Assembly: GCA_030041335.1 (NCBI GenBank)
Contig: JASHOB010000070.1
Coordinates: forward strand, 1-55,284
Reading direction: 5' to 3'
Source of the DNA: Alphaproteobacteria bacterium
GTDB lineage: Bacteria > Pseudomonadota > Alphaproteobacteria > ATCC43930 > CGMCC-115725
Length of the DNA stretch: 55,284 bases
Shown here: positions 24,609-33,797 of the stretch, one piece after another
Numbering within the stretch: position 1 is the first letter of the stretch
How the letters are laid out: each line of letters opens with the position of its first letter
Program-made: the position numbers and the translations under genes
The notes under the pieces: generated by a model
Told to the model about the DNA's origin: nothing
Databases searched by the model: none
What the model saw: the letters and a program-made list of their open reading frames with translations, nothing else

Positions 24609-25517
24609 CTAGACGAAGCGCGTTGTCAGCTTGCCGATCTTGGTGATTTCGCAGACAGTGACATCGCCGGGCTTCAGGAATTGCGGCGGGTTCATGGCGA
24701 AGCCGACGCCCGACGGCGTGCCGGTGGCGATCACGTCGCCTGCTTCCAGCGTCAGGCCGGCCGACAGCGATTGGATGATCGTCGGCACGTCGAAAATCAT
24801 CATGTCGACCTTGGCTCTCTGGCGCTGCTCACCGTTGACGGTAAGCGTCAGTTCGAGATCCCGCTCGTTTGGAATTTCGTCGCGGGTGACAATGCACGGG
24901 CCCATGGGACAGGAGCGGTCGAGCCCTTTGCCCTTGAACCATTGATCGTGCTTGCGCTGCAGATCGCGCGCGGTGACATCGTTGACGATCGTGTAGCCAA
25001 ACACATGGTCGTAGGCCTTGGCGGCCGCGATGTCGGTGCCGCCGGGGCCGATGACCACGCCAAGCTCGACCTCGTAATCAATGTTGTTGGAGACGCTGGG
25101 ATTGATGCGGAACTCGTCGTTGGGCCCGATAACGGCGGTCGGGGGCTTGGTGAAGATTTGCGGATATTCCGGCAGCTTAATTTCCGCGCCGCGCGCACGA
25201 TAGCCCTCAGCGACATGCTCTTTGTAGTTGCGGCCGATGCAAAACACGTTCTTGGCCGGGCGCGGGATCGGGGCGGTGAGCTTGATTGCCGAGGCATCGG
25301 AAATCGCGGGAGCAAGCTTGGCATTGCCGGCATCGTCCTCGAGCCGTCGCGCGGTCTGGGAGGCGCTGCCGCCACCAGCGATGAAGGCGATCATGTTGGC
25401 ACCGGGCGAGCCCATCCCCGCCAGGCTCGCCGCCTGCGGCAGGTCGAGGATCCGTCCGTCTTTCAGGATCAGGCCGTAGGACGCGGTTCCGCCGCGCGTA
25501 AAGCTTACCAGTCTCAT
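24609..25517 (-). CDS. Fumarylacetoacetate hydrolase family protein
   Basis: 302 residues from ATG 25517, with GGGAGA upstream; the frame continues open beyond but is shadow. An N-terminal domain (MRLVSFTRGG) precedes the FAH fold: VFCIGRNYKEHVAE, YEVELGVVIG (metal-binding Glu residues) and IVNDVTARDLQ (Asp). Substrates of this family include fumarylpyruvate, acylpyruvates and 2-hydroxyhepta-2,4-diene-1,7-dioate, so the true reaction is undetermined. It is divergent from the MetE-like gene, sharing 171 bp of regulatory sequence. Confidence 0.92.
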   Translation of the reverse strand: MRLVSFTRGGTASYGLILKDGRILDLPQAASLAGMGSPGANMIAFIAGGGSASQTARRLEDDAGNAKLAPAISDASAIKLTAPIPRPAKNVFCIGRNYKEHVAEGYRARGAEIKLPEYPQIFTKPPTAVIGPNDEFRINPSVSNNIDYEVELGVVIGPGGTDIAAAKAYDHVFGYTIVNDVTARDLQRKHDQWFKGKGLDRSCPMGPCIVTRDEIPNERDLELTLTVNGEQRQRAKVDMMIFDVPTIIQSLSAGLTLEAGDVIATGTPSGVGFAMNPPQFLKPGDVTVCEITKIGKLTTRFV

Positions 25518-25688
25518 GTCGCTCTCCCGTGTTGCGCCTGGGGAACCCGTACCGAAGCGTGGTGATGTCGGGTCCGAGGCAGCTTGCGATAGCCGTGCCA
25601 AGCGTTTAGCTTGGCCGGCCGGGCGAAGCAAGATGGCAATGCGCTCGAGCGACATGCACGCGCCCCAGACAGAGGAGCCGCGATCAAG

Positions 25689-26726
25689 ATGGTGTCTTCC
25701 TTGCCGCTCATTCCCACCACCATTGTCGGCAGCTATCCGCAGCCGAGCTGGCTTGTCGACCATGATGCGGCCAAGGGCATTCCCCGGATCAGCGCGCCGC
25801 AAATGTGGCGCATCCCCGAACCGTTCCTCGAGGCCGCCCAGGACGACGCCACGCGTCTGGCGATTCGCGATCTCGAGCGCGCCGGCATCGACGTCATCAC
25901 CGACGGAGAGATTCGCCGCGAAAGCTACTCCAACCGCTTCGCGTTGGCGCTCGACGGCATCGATCTGGCCCATCCCGGCGCTGCGGCCGGTCGTTCCGGG
26001 TCGCGAACCATGCCCGTGCCCCGGGTCGCCGGCAAAATCAAATGGCGCGGGCCGGTAGAGGCGCGCGATGCGGCTTTCCTCGTCGCCGAAGCGACCCATG
26101 CCACCAAGATCACGCTGCCCGGTCCCTTTACCCTGGCGCAGCAGGCACAAAACGATTTCTACAAAGACGATGAAGAAATGGCGATGGATTACGCCGTCGC
26201 CGTGAACCAGGAATTGAAAGCGATCAAGGCCACCGGCATCAACATCGTGCAACTCGACGAGCCGTGGCTGCAGGCGCGGCCGGAAAGGGCCAACCGCTAC
26301 GGCGTCAAGGTCATCAACCGCGCGCTCGAAGGCATCGCCGGCCCGACGGCGATTCATCTCTGCATGGGCTATGCTCATGTCGTGAAAGAAAAGCCGGACC
26401 ACTACTCGTTCCTGACGCAGCTCGCCGATGCCGCCGTCGATCAGATTTCGATCGAGGCGGCGCAGCCGAAGATGGACTTGGGCGTGCTGCGCGATCTCGG
26501 CCGCAAGACCATCATCCTCGGCGTCATCGACCTGGCAACGCACGAGGTTGAGACCGCTGCGGAAGTGGCAAAGCGGATCGAGCGTGCGCTGCCCCACGTC
26601 GCGGCCGACCGCCTGATGCCGGCGCCCGATTGCGGCATGAAATACCTGCCGCGCGCGGCGGCCTTCGGCAAACTGGAGGCGCTGGCCGACGGCGCCGCGC
26701 TGGTGCGCAAGAAACTCGCAGGCTGA
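25689..26726 (+). CDS. Cobalamin-independent methionine synthase-like methyltransferase (MetE C-domain type)
   Basis: 345 residues from ATG 25689. It equals the catalytic C-terminal half of MetE: zinc ligands in AIHLCMGYAH (His and Cys), ISIEAAQPK (Glu) and PDCGMKY (Cys); TTIVGSYPQP at the N-terminus and LDEPWLQ are also typical. The N-terminal MetE repeat is absent, so the folate-polyglutamate requirement may differ; proteins of this short type transfer methyl groups to homocysteine or related thiols. The FMN reductase follows directly, with its start just past this gene's stop. AGGAG is 11-12 nt upstream of the ATG, a rather long spacing. Confidence 0.85.
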   Translation: MVSSLPLIPTTIVGSYPQPSWLVDHDAAKGIPRISAPQMWRIPEPFLEAAQDDATRLAIRDLERAGIDVITDGEIRRESYSNRFALALDGIDLAHPGAAAGRSGSRTMPVPRVAGKIKWRGPVEARDAAFLVAEATHATKITLPGPFTLAQQAQNDFYKDDEEMAMDYAVAVNQELKAIKATGINIVQLDEPWLQARPERANRYGVKVINRALEGIAGPTAIHLCMGYAHVVKEKPDHYSFLTQLADAAVDQISIEAAQPKMDLGVLRDLGRKTIILGVIDLATHEVETAAEVAKRIERALPHVAADRLMPAPDCGMKYLPRAAAFGKLEALADGAALVRKKLAG

Positions 26727-26730
26727 CGCC

Positions 26731-27252
26731 ATCGAATTTCTCGCCATTTCGGGCAGTCTGCGTCGAGGCTCGTCGAACACGGCGGCGCTCGAGGCGTTGC
26801 GACTTCTTGCACCGTCGGGTCTATCGATCCGATCCTATGAGGGGCTGGCGACGCTGCCCGCCTTCAATCCCGATCGTGAGGACGATCCGCCTGCGCCGGT
26901 CAAGGAACTACGCGCGCTGGTCGGCGCCGCCGACGCGCTGATCATTGCCTCGCCCGAGTACGCACGAGGCCTCGCCGGCTCGCTCAAGAACCTGCTCGAC
27001 TGGCTGGTCGGCGGTCCCGAATTCGCCGGCAAGCCGGTCGTCCTCATCAACACCTCGCCGCGAGCCGAGCAGGCCCAGGCGCAGCTTCGCCAGATCGTGG
27101 GCACCATGGCGGGTCAGATCGTTGAGGAGGCGTGCGTGACGCTGCCGTTGCTGGGCCGAGCGCTTGCGGCGGCCGCGATCGCGGCCGATCCGGCCTTGGC
27201 CGAGCCGTTGCGGCAGGCGTTGGCGGCGACGATCAGGGCGGTCGAGGCGTAG
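26731..27252 (+). CDS. NADPH-dependent FMN reductase with AUC start
   Basis: About 173 residues, a flavodoxin-fold FMN reductase: [14 protein letters not shown] is the FMN-phosphate loop and [21 protein letters not shown] the second FMN region. No ATG, GTG or TTG precedes the FMN loop in this frame after the upstream stop at 26638-26640; the first TTG is at 26797, which would delete the loop. The likely initiator is ATC at 26731, 5 bases past the end of the preceding stop codon, with AGG weakly in front. It could be translated by reinitiation from the MetE-like gene. A sequencing error is the main alternative. Confidence 0.7.
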   Translation: MEFLAISGSLRRGSSNTAALEALRLLAPSGLSIRSYEGLATLPAFNPDREDDPPAPVKELRALVGAADALIIASPEYARGLAGSLKNLLDWLVGGPEFAGKPVVLINTSPRAEQAQAQLRQIVGTMAGQIVEEACVTLPLLGRALAAAAIAADPALAEPLRQALAATIRAVEA

Positions 27253-27262
27253 TGCTTCGCCC

Positions 27263-27291
27263 TTGTCTTTGCCCACCCTTGCCTCTATAAC
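27263..27291 (+). promoter_or_regulatory. Sigma70 promoter for rpmI-rplT
   Basis: TTGTCT (27263-27268) and TATAAC (27286-27291), with a 17-bp spacer, precede rpmI. The predicted start near 27298 gives a 5' leader of about 70 nt, room for autoregulatory structure. No infC is upstream, so the L35-L20 genes have their own promoter here. Confidence 0.6.
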
Positions 27292-27370
27292 CCCCCGCTT
27301 CCGGCGGCGTCGGGCTCGACAGGGCATGCCTCGCGCCCCATACGGCAACTCCCTGATTGAAAGGACGAAA

Positions 27371-27574
27371 ATGCCCAAGCTGAAGACCAAGAGCGGGGCC
27401 AAGAAGCGCTTCGGCCGCACCGGCTCGGGTAAGATCAAGGCGGCGAACGCGCACAAGCGCCATCGCCTCATCTCCAAATCGAAGCGCGCCAAGCGCAATG
27501 CCAAGGGCACGGTGACGCTGCAGCCCGGCGACGCCGGGCTGGTCCTCACCTACATGCCTTATCTCCGGGGCTAG
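27371..27574 (+). CDS. rpmI: Ribosomal protein bL35
   Basis: 67 residues from ATG 27371, preceded by AAGGACGAAA. The sequence begins [14 protein letters not shown] and continues with [22 protein letters not shown], the invariant bL35 core. It is a component of the 50S subunit. The longer open frame upstream is non-coding leader. It forms a unit with rplT (3-bp gap). Confidence 0.98.
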   Translation: MPKLKTKSGAKKRFGRTGSGKIKAANAHKRHRLISKSKRAKRNAKGTVTLQPGDAGLVLTYMPYLRG

Positions 27575-27577
27575 ACG

Positions 27578-27937
27578 ATGGCGCGCGTCAAACGGGGCGT
27601 GACCGCCCACGCCCGGCACAAAAAAGTGCTGAAACTGGCGAAGGGCTACCGCGGCCGCGCCAGCACCAATTATCGGGTCGCGCTCGAAAAGGTCGAGAAA
27701 GGGCTCCGCTACGCCTATCGCGACCGCCGCGCCAAGAAGCGCAATTTCCGGGCACTCTGGATTCAGCGCATCAATGCGGGCGTGCGCGAACTGGGCATGA
27801 CCTATTCGCAGTTCATTGCCGGCGTCGCCAAAGCGGGCATCGAGCTCGACCGGAAGATCCTGGCCGATCTCGCGGTGCGCGAACCGGAAGCCTTCAAGGC
27901 CATCGTCGCGCAGGCTCAAGCCGCGCTGGGGAAATAA
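27578..27937 (+). CDS. rplT: Ribosomal protein bL20
   Basis: 119 residues. [20 protein letters not shown] and AKGYRGRAS are the N-terminal, RNA-binding signature; the C-terminal half ([20 protein letters not shown]) is the globular domain. It binds 23S rRNA early in 50S assembly and is a translational repressor of its own operon in some bacteria. A hairpin region and then pheS follow. Confidence 0.98.
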   Translation: MARVKRGVTAHARHKKVLKLAKGYRGRASTNYRVALEKVEKGLRYAYRDRRAKKRNFRALWIQRINAGVRELGMTYSQFIAGVAKAGIELDRKILADLAVREPEAFKAIVAQAQAALGK

Positions 27938-28019
27938 TGGAGCGAGCGTCGGCAGGTGACCGGCGCCCCGCGTCTCGGGGGCGATTTAGAAGCTGGACCT
28001 CCCGCTAGGCTCCGCGTCG

Positions 28020-28083
28020 CGGCGCATGCCATACTGGGACGCAAGTCCCGATGCGACGGAAGGGGCCGACCAGGCCCCTTTTT
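28020..28083 (+). promoter_or_regulatory. Structured leader/terminator between rplT and pheS
   Basis: A stem-loop with outer arms CGCAT (28023-28027) and ATGCG (28051-28055) and an inner GGGAC-GCAA-GTCCC hairpin (28036-28049) precedes an intrinsic terminator: AAGGGGCC (28060-28067) with GGCCCCTT (28073-28080) and T residues to 28083, only 12 bp before the pheS ATG. This may attenuate readthrough from rplT into pheS. No phenylalanine-rich leader peptide was found. Confidence 0.55.
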
Positions 28084-28095
28084 CGTGAGCGAACC

Positions 28096-29178
28096 ATGAG
28101 CGAAGACCCGAATACGGAAGCATATGGACAGGAAATCGCGGCAGCCATCGAAGCGGCGGCGAGCCTCGACGACATCGCAAGGATTCGCGTTGCCGCGCTC
28201 GGCCGCAACGGTGTCGTCACCCAATGGATGAGGTCGCTCGGCACGCTGCCGAAGGACGAACGCGCCGCGGCGGGCGCGCGCTTCAATCAACTCCGCGCCG
28301 GCATCGAGGAAAAGCTCGCGGCCGCCGCCGGGCGGTTCGAGGCCGCGGCGCTCGAAGCGCGGCTCAAGACGGAGCGCGTCGACATCACCCTGCCGGTCAA
28401 GGCCGAAATCGGAGGCCGGCTCCATCCGATCAGCCAGACCATTGCCGAAGTGGTGGCGATCTTCGGCGAGATGGGATTCCACGTCGCCGAAGGCCCGCAC
28501 ATCGAGGACGATTTCTATAATTTTACCGCGCTCAACATTCCGCCCGAGCATCCGGCGCGGCAAGAACACGACACCTTCTATTTACCGGACATTGCCGGCC
28601 GCGGCGAACGCAAGCTGTTGCGTACCCATACGTCGCCGGTGCAAATCCGCGCCATGCTCAAGGACAAGGCGCCGATCCGGATTATCGTGCCCGGCCGCAC
28701 CTTTCGCAGCGACCACGACGCGACGCATTCACCGATGTTCCACCAGGTCGAAGGTCTGCTGATCGACGAGACCACGCATATGGGCCACCTCAAGGGGTGC
28801 CTCATTGATTTCTGCCGCGCCTTCTTCGCCCTCGACCATCTGCCGGTGCGGTTCCGCGCCAGTTATTTTCCTTTCACCGAGCCGTCGGCCGAGGTCGATA
28901 TCGGCTGCAGTCGCGCCGGCGGCGAGTTGAAGATCGGCGCCGGCGGCGAGTGGCTCGAAATTCTCGGCTGCGGCATGGTCAATCCCAAGGTCCTCGAATA
29001 CGGCGGCATCGATCCGGCGCGCTACCAGGGCTTCGCCTTCGGCATGGGGATCGAGCGCATCGCCATGCTCAAATACGGCATTCCCGATCTGCGCACCTTC
29101 TACGAGAGCGACCTCCGGTGGCTCCGGCATTACGGCTTCCTGCCGCTCGACATTCCGTCCATGGTCACGGGGCTCTGA
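28096..29178 (+). CDS. pheS: Phenylalanine--tRNA ligase alpha subunit
   Basis: 360 residues from ATG 28096. The N-terminal coiled-coil is followed by class II motifs: [29 protein letters not shown] (with motif 2 Arg/His), [10 protein letters not shown] and SAEVDIGC. It forms the alpha2beta2 enzyme with PheT, which starts 3 bp later. The frame is open 15 codons upstream without a usable start; there is no strong Shine-Dalgarno for the chosen ATG, which lies just past the leader terminator. Confidence 0.97.
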   Translation: MSEDPNTEAYGQEIAAAIEAAASLDDIARIRVAALGRNGVVTQWMRSLGTLPKDERAAAGARFNQLRAGIEEKLAAAAGRFEAAALEARLKTERVDITLPVKAEIGGRLHPISQTIAEVVAIFGEMGFHVAEGPHIEDDFYNFTALNIPPEHPARQEHDTFYLPDIAGRGERKLLRTHTSPVQIRAMLKDKAPIRIIVPGRTFRSDHDATHSPMFHQVEGLLIDETTHMGHLKGCLIDFCRAFFALDHLPVRFRASYFPFTEPSAEVDIGCSRAGGELKIGAGGEWLEILGCGMVNPKVLEYGGIDPARYQGFAFGMGIERIAMLKYGIPDLRTFYESDLRWLRHYGFLPLDIPSMVTGL

Positions 29179-29181
29179 GCA

Positions 29182-31575
29182 ATGAAAACGACGCTCGGCT
29201 GGCTCGCGACCCATATCGAACTCACAGTGCCGCTGGATGACCTGGTGTCGGCATTGGCGATGCGCGGCCTCGAGGTCGACAGCATCGAGGACCGCGCCAA
29301 GGATCTGCAGCCCTTCACCATCGCCCGCGTGGTGTCGGCGGAACCACATCCCAACGCCGACAAGCTCAAACTCTGCCGCGTCGACACCGGGCGCAGCCAA
29401 GTGCAGGTCGTGTGCGGTGCCCCCAATGCGCATGCCGGCATGCTCGGCGTGTTCGCGCCGGTGGGCTCGGTCATTCCGCGCACCGGCGCGGTGCTGAAGG
29501 CAAGCCAGATCCGCGGTGTCGAATCGCAGGGCATGCTGTGTTCCGGCTATGAGCTTGGTCTCAATGACGACCACACCGGTATTATCGAATTGCCGGCGGG
29601 GTTGCCGGTCGGCGCGCGCTTTGCCGCCGCGGTCGGACTCGACGATCCGGTGCTCGACATCAAGATCACCGCCAACCGCGCCGATTGCCTTGGCGTCCAT
29701 GGTCTCGCCCGCGATCTTGCCGCAGCCGAGCTCGGCACGTTGAAGCCGTTTGCGATCGAGCCGGTCGCGGGCCGGTTCCCGTCGCCGATCGCCGTCCATC
29801 TTGCCGGTCCGGACGACCAGGCCTGCCCTTTATTCCTCGGCCGTTTGGTGCGCGGCGTCCGCAACGGCCCGTCGCCGCAATGGCTACAGGATCGTCTGAC
29901 CGCGATCGGGTTGCGGCCGTTATCGACGCTGGTCGACATCACCAATTTCCTAACCTTCGATTTGTGCCGGCCGCTTCACGTCTTCGATGCCGCCAAAATC
30001 GCGGGCGACCTTGCGCTGCGCGGCGCGCGGCCGCACGAAAGGCTCAAGGCGCTCGACGGCCGCGAATATGCGCTCGACGAGGAAATGACGGTGATTGCCG
30101 ACGACAGCGGCGCCATCAGTCTGGGCGGCGTCATCGGCGGCGAAAGCACCGGGTGTTCCGAGGCAACGCGCGACGTCTTCATCGAGGCGGCGTTGTTCGA
30201 TCCGGTACGCACCGCGGCGACCGGACGCAAGCTCGGGATTCAAAGCGATGCGCGCTACCGCTTCGAGCGCGGCCTCGATCCCGAATTCGTGCGCCCGGGT
30301 CTGGAGCGCGCAACCCGATTGGTGCTCGAGCTGTGCGGCGGCGAGCCGAGCGAAATCGTGACCGCGGGCGCCGTGCCGGAATGGCGACGTCTCATTCCGT
30401 TTCGTCCCGCGCGCAGCTGGTCGCTCGGCGGACTCGATCTCGACGCTCCGGTGCAGCGCCGCATTCTTGAAGCGCTCGGCTGCAAGATCGCGGGACGGGG
30501 CGAGACCTTGTCGGTGGAGCCGCCTTCCTGGCGTGCCGATATCGTCGGCGAGGCCGATCTGGTCGAGGAGGTGGTGCGTATCCACGGCTACGACAAGATC
30601 CCGGCGGCGCCGCTTGCCCGCGATGGGGTATTGCCGAAGCCGGCGCTCGATCCGGCACGGCAACGCGCCGATCGGGTGCGCCGGGCGTTGGCCTTGCGCG
30701 ACTTGGTGGAGGCGATCACTTTTTCCTTCCTGCCGACCGAGCAGGCGGAACTGTTCGGCGGCGCCCCCGAGGCGTTGCGGCTGGTCAATCCGATCGCCGC
30801 CGGGCTCGACCAGATGCGGCCGTCGATCCTGCCCAATCTCTTGACCGCGGCGCAGCGCAACGCCGACCGGTTCGAGCCCAATGCCGCGCTCTTCGAGATT
30901 GGACCGCAATATCTCGACGACACGCCTTCGGGCCAGGTGGAAGTGGCCGTTGGCGTGCGCGTCGGTGCAACGGGCCTGAAGCGCTGGGACGACGCCGGGC
31001 GGCCGGTCGACGCCTTTATCGCCAAAGCCGACGCGCTGGCGGCGATTGCGGCCGCGGGCGTCGCCGTCGAGAACATAGAGGCGAGCGCCGATCCGCCCGC
31101 CTGGTATCATCCCGGCCGCGGCGGCACGCTGCGGCTTGGGCCCAAAAAGCTCGGCTATTTCGGCGAGATTCATCCAGGCACGCTGGCGAAGCTCGGTGTC
31201 GATGGGCCGGCAGTCGGGTTCGAGCTCTTCCTCGATGTCTTGCCGCCGCCGCGCGCCAAGGGCCGGGCGCGGCCGCTGTTGCGCGCGTCACCATTCCAGC
31301 CGGTAGAGCGCGATTTCGCGTTTATCGTGCCGGCCGACCTCGCGTCCGAGAGCCTGCTGCGCGCGGCCCGGGGCGTCGATAAGAAGCTGATTGCCGAGGT
31401 GCGTCTGTTCGACGTCTATCAGGGAAGAGGCATCGAGGAAGGCAAGAAGTCGCTCGCCATCACCGTGCGCCTGCAACCGACAGACGCAACCCTGACCGAC
31501 GCCCAAATCGACGGCTTTTCCCGAAAGCTGATCCTGACCGTGGAAAAGGTGACAGGTGGAAGCCTGAGGCGATAG
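29182..31575 (+). CDS. pheT: Phenylalanine--tRNA ligase beta subunit
   Basis: 797 residues, standard bacterial length. An N-terminal tRNA-binding (EMAP-like) domain (about 40-150; VVCGAPNAHAGM) leads to B3/4 editing, B5 and catalytic-like domains and ends with the FDX-ACB domain (FQPVERDFAF, GKKSLAITVRLQP). It supplies the tRNA-binding and editing parts of PheRS. It is the last gene of the rpmI-rplT-pheS-pheT unit; a CGCGCC/GGCGCG hairpin follows 20 bp on but lacks a T-run. Confidence 0.97.
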   Translation: MKTTLGWLATHIELTVPLDDLVSALAMRGLEVDSIEDRAKDLQPFTIARVVSAEPHPNADKLKLCRVDTGRSQVQVVCGAPNAHAGMLGVFAPVGSVIPRTGAVLKASQIRGVESQGMLCSGYELGLNDDHTGIIELPAGLPVGARFAAAVGLDDPVLDIKITANRADCLGVHGLARDLAAAELGTLKPFAIEPVAGRFPSPIAVHLAGPDDQACPLFLGRLVRGVRNGPSPQWLQDRLTAIGLRPLSTLVDITNFLTFDLCRPLHVFDAAKIAGDLALRGARPHERLKALDGREYALDEEMTVIADDSGAISLGGVIGGESTGCSEATRDVFIEAALFDPVRTAATGRKLGIQSDARYRFERGLDPEFVRPGLERATRLVLELCGGEPSEIVTAGAVPEWRRLIPFRPARSWSLGGLDLDAPVQRRILEALGCKIAGRGETLSVEPPSWRADIVGEADLVEEVVRIHGYDKIPAAPLARDGVLPKPALDPARQRADRVRRALALRDLVEAITFSFLPTEQAELFGGAPEALRLVNPIAAGLDQMRPSILPNLLTAAQRNADRFEPNAALFEIGPQYLDDTPSGQVEVAVGVRVGATGLKRWDDAGRPVDAFIAKADALAAIAAAGVAVENIEASADPPAWYHPGRGGTLRLGPKKLGYFGEIHPGTLAKLGVDGPAVGFELFLDVLPPPRAKGRARPLLRASPFQPVERDFAFIVPADLASESLLRAARGVDKKLIAEVRLFDVYQGRGIEEGKKSLAITVRLQPTDATLTDAQIDGFSRKLILTVEKVTGGSLRR

Positions 31576-31700
31576 TGTCCCGCCTGTTCAGCGCGCCGGA
31601 TTGAGGCGCGACGCGAGCTACAATATTTTAGGCCGGAACGCGGGAGACACGTGCGTTTGCACATCCTGCGGGCATCGGGGGCATCGGCGGCGGGGCGGCG

Positions 31701-32378
31701 ATGGTTGCGTTTGCGAAGATCGAAAAGGCAGCGGTGAAGCGCATCGGTGAAGCGGCGCTCAAGGAGCGCTTCGCGCACCGCATCCCCAAGATCAAGAGCG
31801 CCGCCGAACTGAGGAAGGTCGGGGACGACCGCTATCTTTCGCTCATGGCCTTGCGGATTTTCCGCGCCGGGCTGAAGCACGACATGGTCGATGCCAAATG
31901 GCCGGCCTTTGAAAAGGCGTTTCATGGCTTCGATCCGCACCGCGTCGGCGCCATGAGCGACGAAGCCGTCGAGGCGCTGATGAAAGACAAGCACCTCATC
32001 CGTCATCTCGGCAAACTGCAAGCCGTCCATGCCAACGGCGCCGCGGTGGTGGCGCTGGCGCGGGAAAAGGGCAGTGTCGGCGCCTATCTCGCCGATTGGC
32101 CCGGCGCCAACATTGTCGGCCTCTGGGATGATCTAGCCAAGCGCTTCGCGCATCTGGGCGGCGGGTCCGGCCCGCAATTTTTGCGCATGGCGGGCAAGGA
32201 CACGTTCGTTCTGAGCGAATGGGTGGTGAAGGCGCTCGAGGAATGGGGCGTGGTCCAAGGTCGGCCTTCAGGCAAGGGCGACCGTGCCAAAGTCCAGGGC
32301 GCGTTCAACGGCTGGGCCGAAGAGACTGGCCGGCCGCTCGCCTATCTCAGCATGACCCTTGCCGCTTCGGTCGACTGA
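31701..32378 (+). CDS. DNA-3-methyladenine glycosylase I-like protein
   Basis: 225 residues. The middle (MALRIFRAGLKHDMVDAKWPAFEKAF...FDPHRVGAMSDEAVEALM) has the helical pattern of Tag: a hydrophobic core followed by the helix that reads out the base (IIR/HLGKLQAV). Canonical Tag carries zinc ligands in an N-terminal C-x-W and a C-terminal H-x3-C; those are not visible here, and the N-terminus begins with a Lys-rich FAKIEKAAVKRI. It might thus be a divergent, zinc-less glycosylase or have lost that activity. It is followed by guaD in the same direction. Confidence 0.7.
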   Translation: MVAFAKIEKAAVKRIGEAALKERFAHRIPKIKSAAELRKVGDDRYLSLMALRIFRAGLKHDMVDAKWPAFEKAFHGFDPHRVGAMSDEAVEALMKDKHLIRHLGKLQAVHANGAAVVALAREKGSVGAYLADWPGANIVGLWDDLAKRFAHLGGGSGPQFLRMAGKDTFVLSEWVVKALEEWGVVQGRPSGKGDRAKVQGAFNGWAEETGRPLAYLSMTLAASVD

Positions 32379-32480
32379 TCGGCGACCGGACAAGATGGGC
32401 ATCTCTCCGCCGGCGCCAATCATGCTTCCGTCACCGAAAACCGGAGCGAACTCCGGCGCCATGCGGCAAACGAGGTGATG

Positions 32481-33797
32481 ATGACGCGGCGGGCCGTGCG
32501 CGGCAGGCTCTTGACCTTCTTGCGGGCGCCCGCCGGGGCGGGAGACGAGGCGAGCTACCGCTATTTCGAAGACGGCATCATCGCGGTGGAAGACGGCCGC
32601 ATCGGGGCGATCGGGCGCGCGGCGGACTTGTCGGCGCGCTGCAGCGACGCGGCGATCGACCATTACCCCGATGCGCTGATCCTGCCGGGGCTGATCGACA
32701 CACATATTCATTTTCCGCAAACACAGGTGATCGCGTCTTACGGCGCACAGCTCCTTGAGTGGCTGGAGAAATACACGTTCGTCGAGGAGCGGAAATACGC
32801 CGACGCGGAATTTGCCGCACGCCAAGCGGAATTTTTTCTCGACGAGCTGGCGCGCAATGGCACCACCACCGCGTGCTGCTACGGTTCGGTGCATCCGCAA
32901 GCGGCCGAGGCGCTGTTTGCCGCCGCCCAATCACGGGGCGCCGGCATCATCGCCGGCGCGGCAATCATGGACCGCAACGGGCCGCAGCCGCTCCTCGACG
33001 GTGCCAAGGATGCGATTGCGGCGACCCGCGATCTGATTCGCCGCTGGCACGGGAAGGGGCGGCAGCGCTATGCGGTGACCCCGCGCTTTGCCGTGACCTC
33101 CACCGACGCGCAATTGGCGGCGGCGGGCGCGCTCCTCGCGGAGTTTCCCGGTGTTTACATGCAGACCCATCTCGCCGAAAACGACGACGAGATCGCGACT
33201 GTCCGGCGTCTCTTCCCCAACGATCCCAATTACACCTCTGTCTATCAGCGCGCGGGCCTCCTCGGGCCGCGCTCGCTTCTGGGGCACTGCCTGCACCTCG
33301 ACGATGCCGAAGTGGCGCTGCTGCGCGACGCCGGCGCCGTGGCGGTATTCTGCCCGACCTCGAATTTGTTCATCGGCAGCGGCTTGTTCGACCATGACCG
33401 GCTCGCGCGCGCCGGCGTGCGCATCGCGCTCGCGACCGATGTCGGCGGCGGCACCTCCTATTCCATGCTCTCGACCGCGGCCGAGGCCTACAAGGTCATG
33501 CAGTTGCAGGGCCAGAACCTATCGGCGCTCGCGGCGTTCGACTTGATGACCCGAGGCAACGCGGCAGCGCTCGGCCTCGAGCGTGAGATCGGCGTGCTCG
33601 CGCCCGGGGCCTATGCCGATCTCGTTGTGCTCGACGGGCGCGCGACGCCGGCGATGGCCCACCGCATGGCGATCGTGGGCGGGCTCGAGGAAGAGTTGTT
33701 CGTGCTGATGACCGTGGGTGACGATCGCGCGGTGAGGCAGACCTATATCAAAGGCGAGCCCGCACTCACTCATCGCCCGGCGCCGCCCATTCCTTGA
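32481..33797 (+). CDS. guaD: Guanine deaminase
   Basis: 438 residues from ATG 32481, because CGAGG (32471-32475) is 5 nt upstream; ATG 32478 and GTG 32475 are less well spaced. It is an amidohydrolase-fold enzyme: DTHIHFPQ (HxH metal ligands), MQTHLAEN, GHCLHL and TDVGGGTSYSM (Asp). YGAQLLEWLEKYTFVEE is characteristic of guanine deaminase, which converts guanine to xanthine in purine salvage. Its last 32 bp overlap the convergent addB gene. Confidence 0.94.
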   Translation: MTRRAVRGRLLTFLRAPAGAGDEASYRYFEDGIIAVEDGRIGAIGRAADLSARCSDAAIDHYPDALILPGLIDTHIHFPQTQVIASYGAQLLEWLEKYTFVEERKYADAEFAARQAEFFLDELARNGTTTACCYGSVHPQAAEALFAAAQSRGAGIIAGAAIMDRNGPQPLLDGAKDAIAATRDLIRRWHGKGRQRYAVTPRFAVTSTDAQLAAAGALLAEFPGVYMQTHLAENDDEIATVRRLFPNDPNYTSVYQRAGLLGPRSLLGHCLHLDDAEVALLRDAGAVAVFCPTSNLFIGSGLFDHDRLARAGVRIALATDVGGGTSYSMLSTAAEAYKVMQLQGQNLSALAAFDLMTRGNAAALGLEREIGVLAPGAYADLVVLDGRATPAMAHRMAIVGGLEEELFVLMTVGDDRAVRQTYIKGEPALTHRPAPPIP

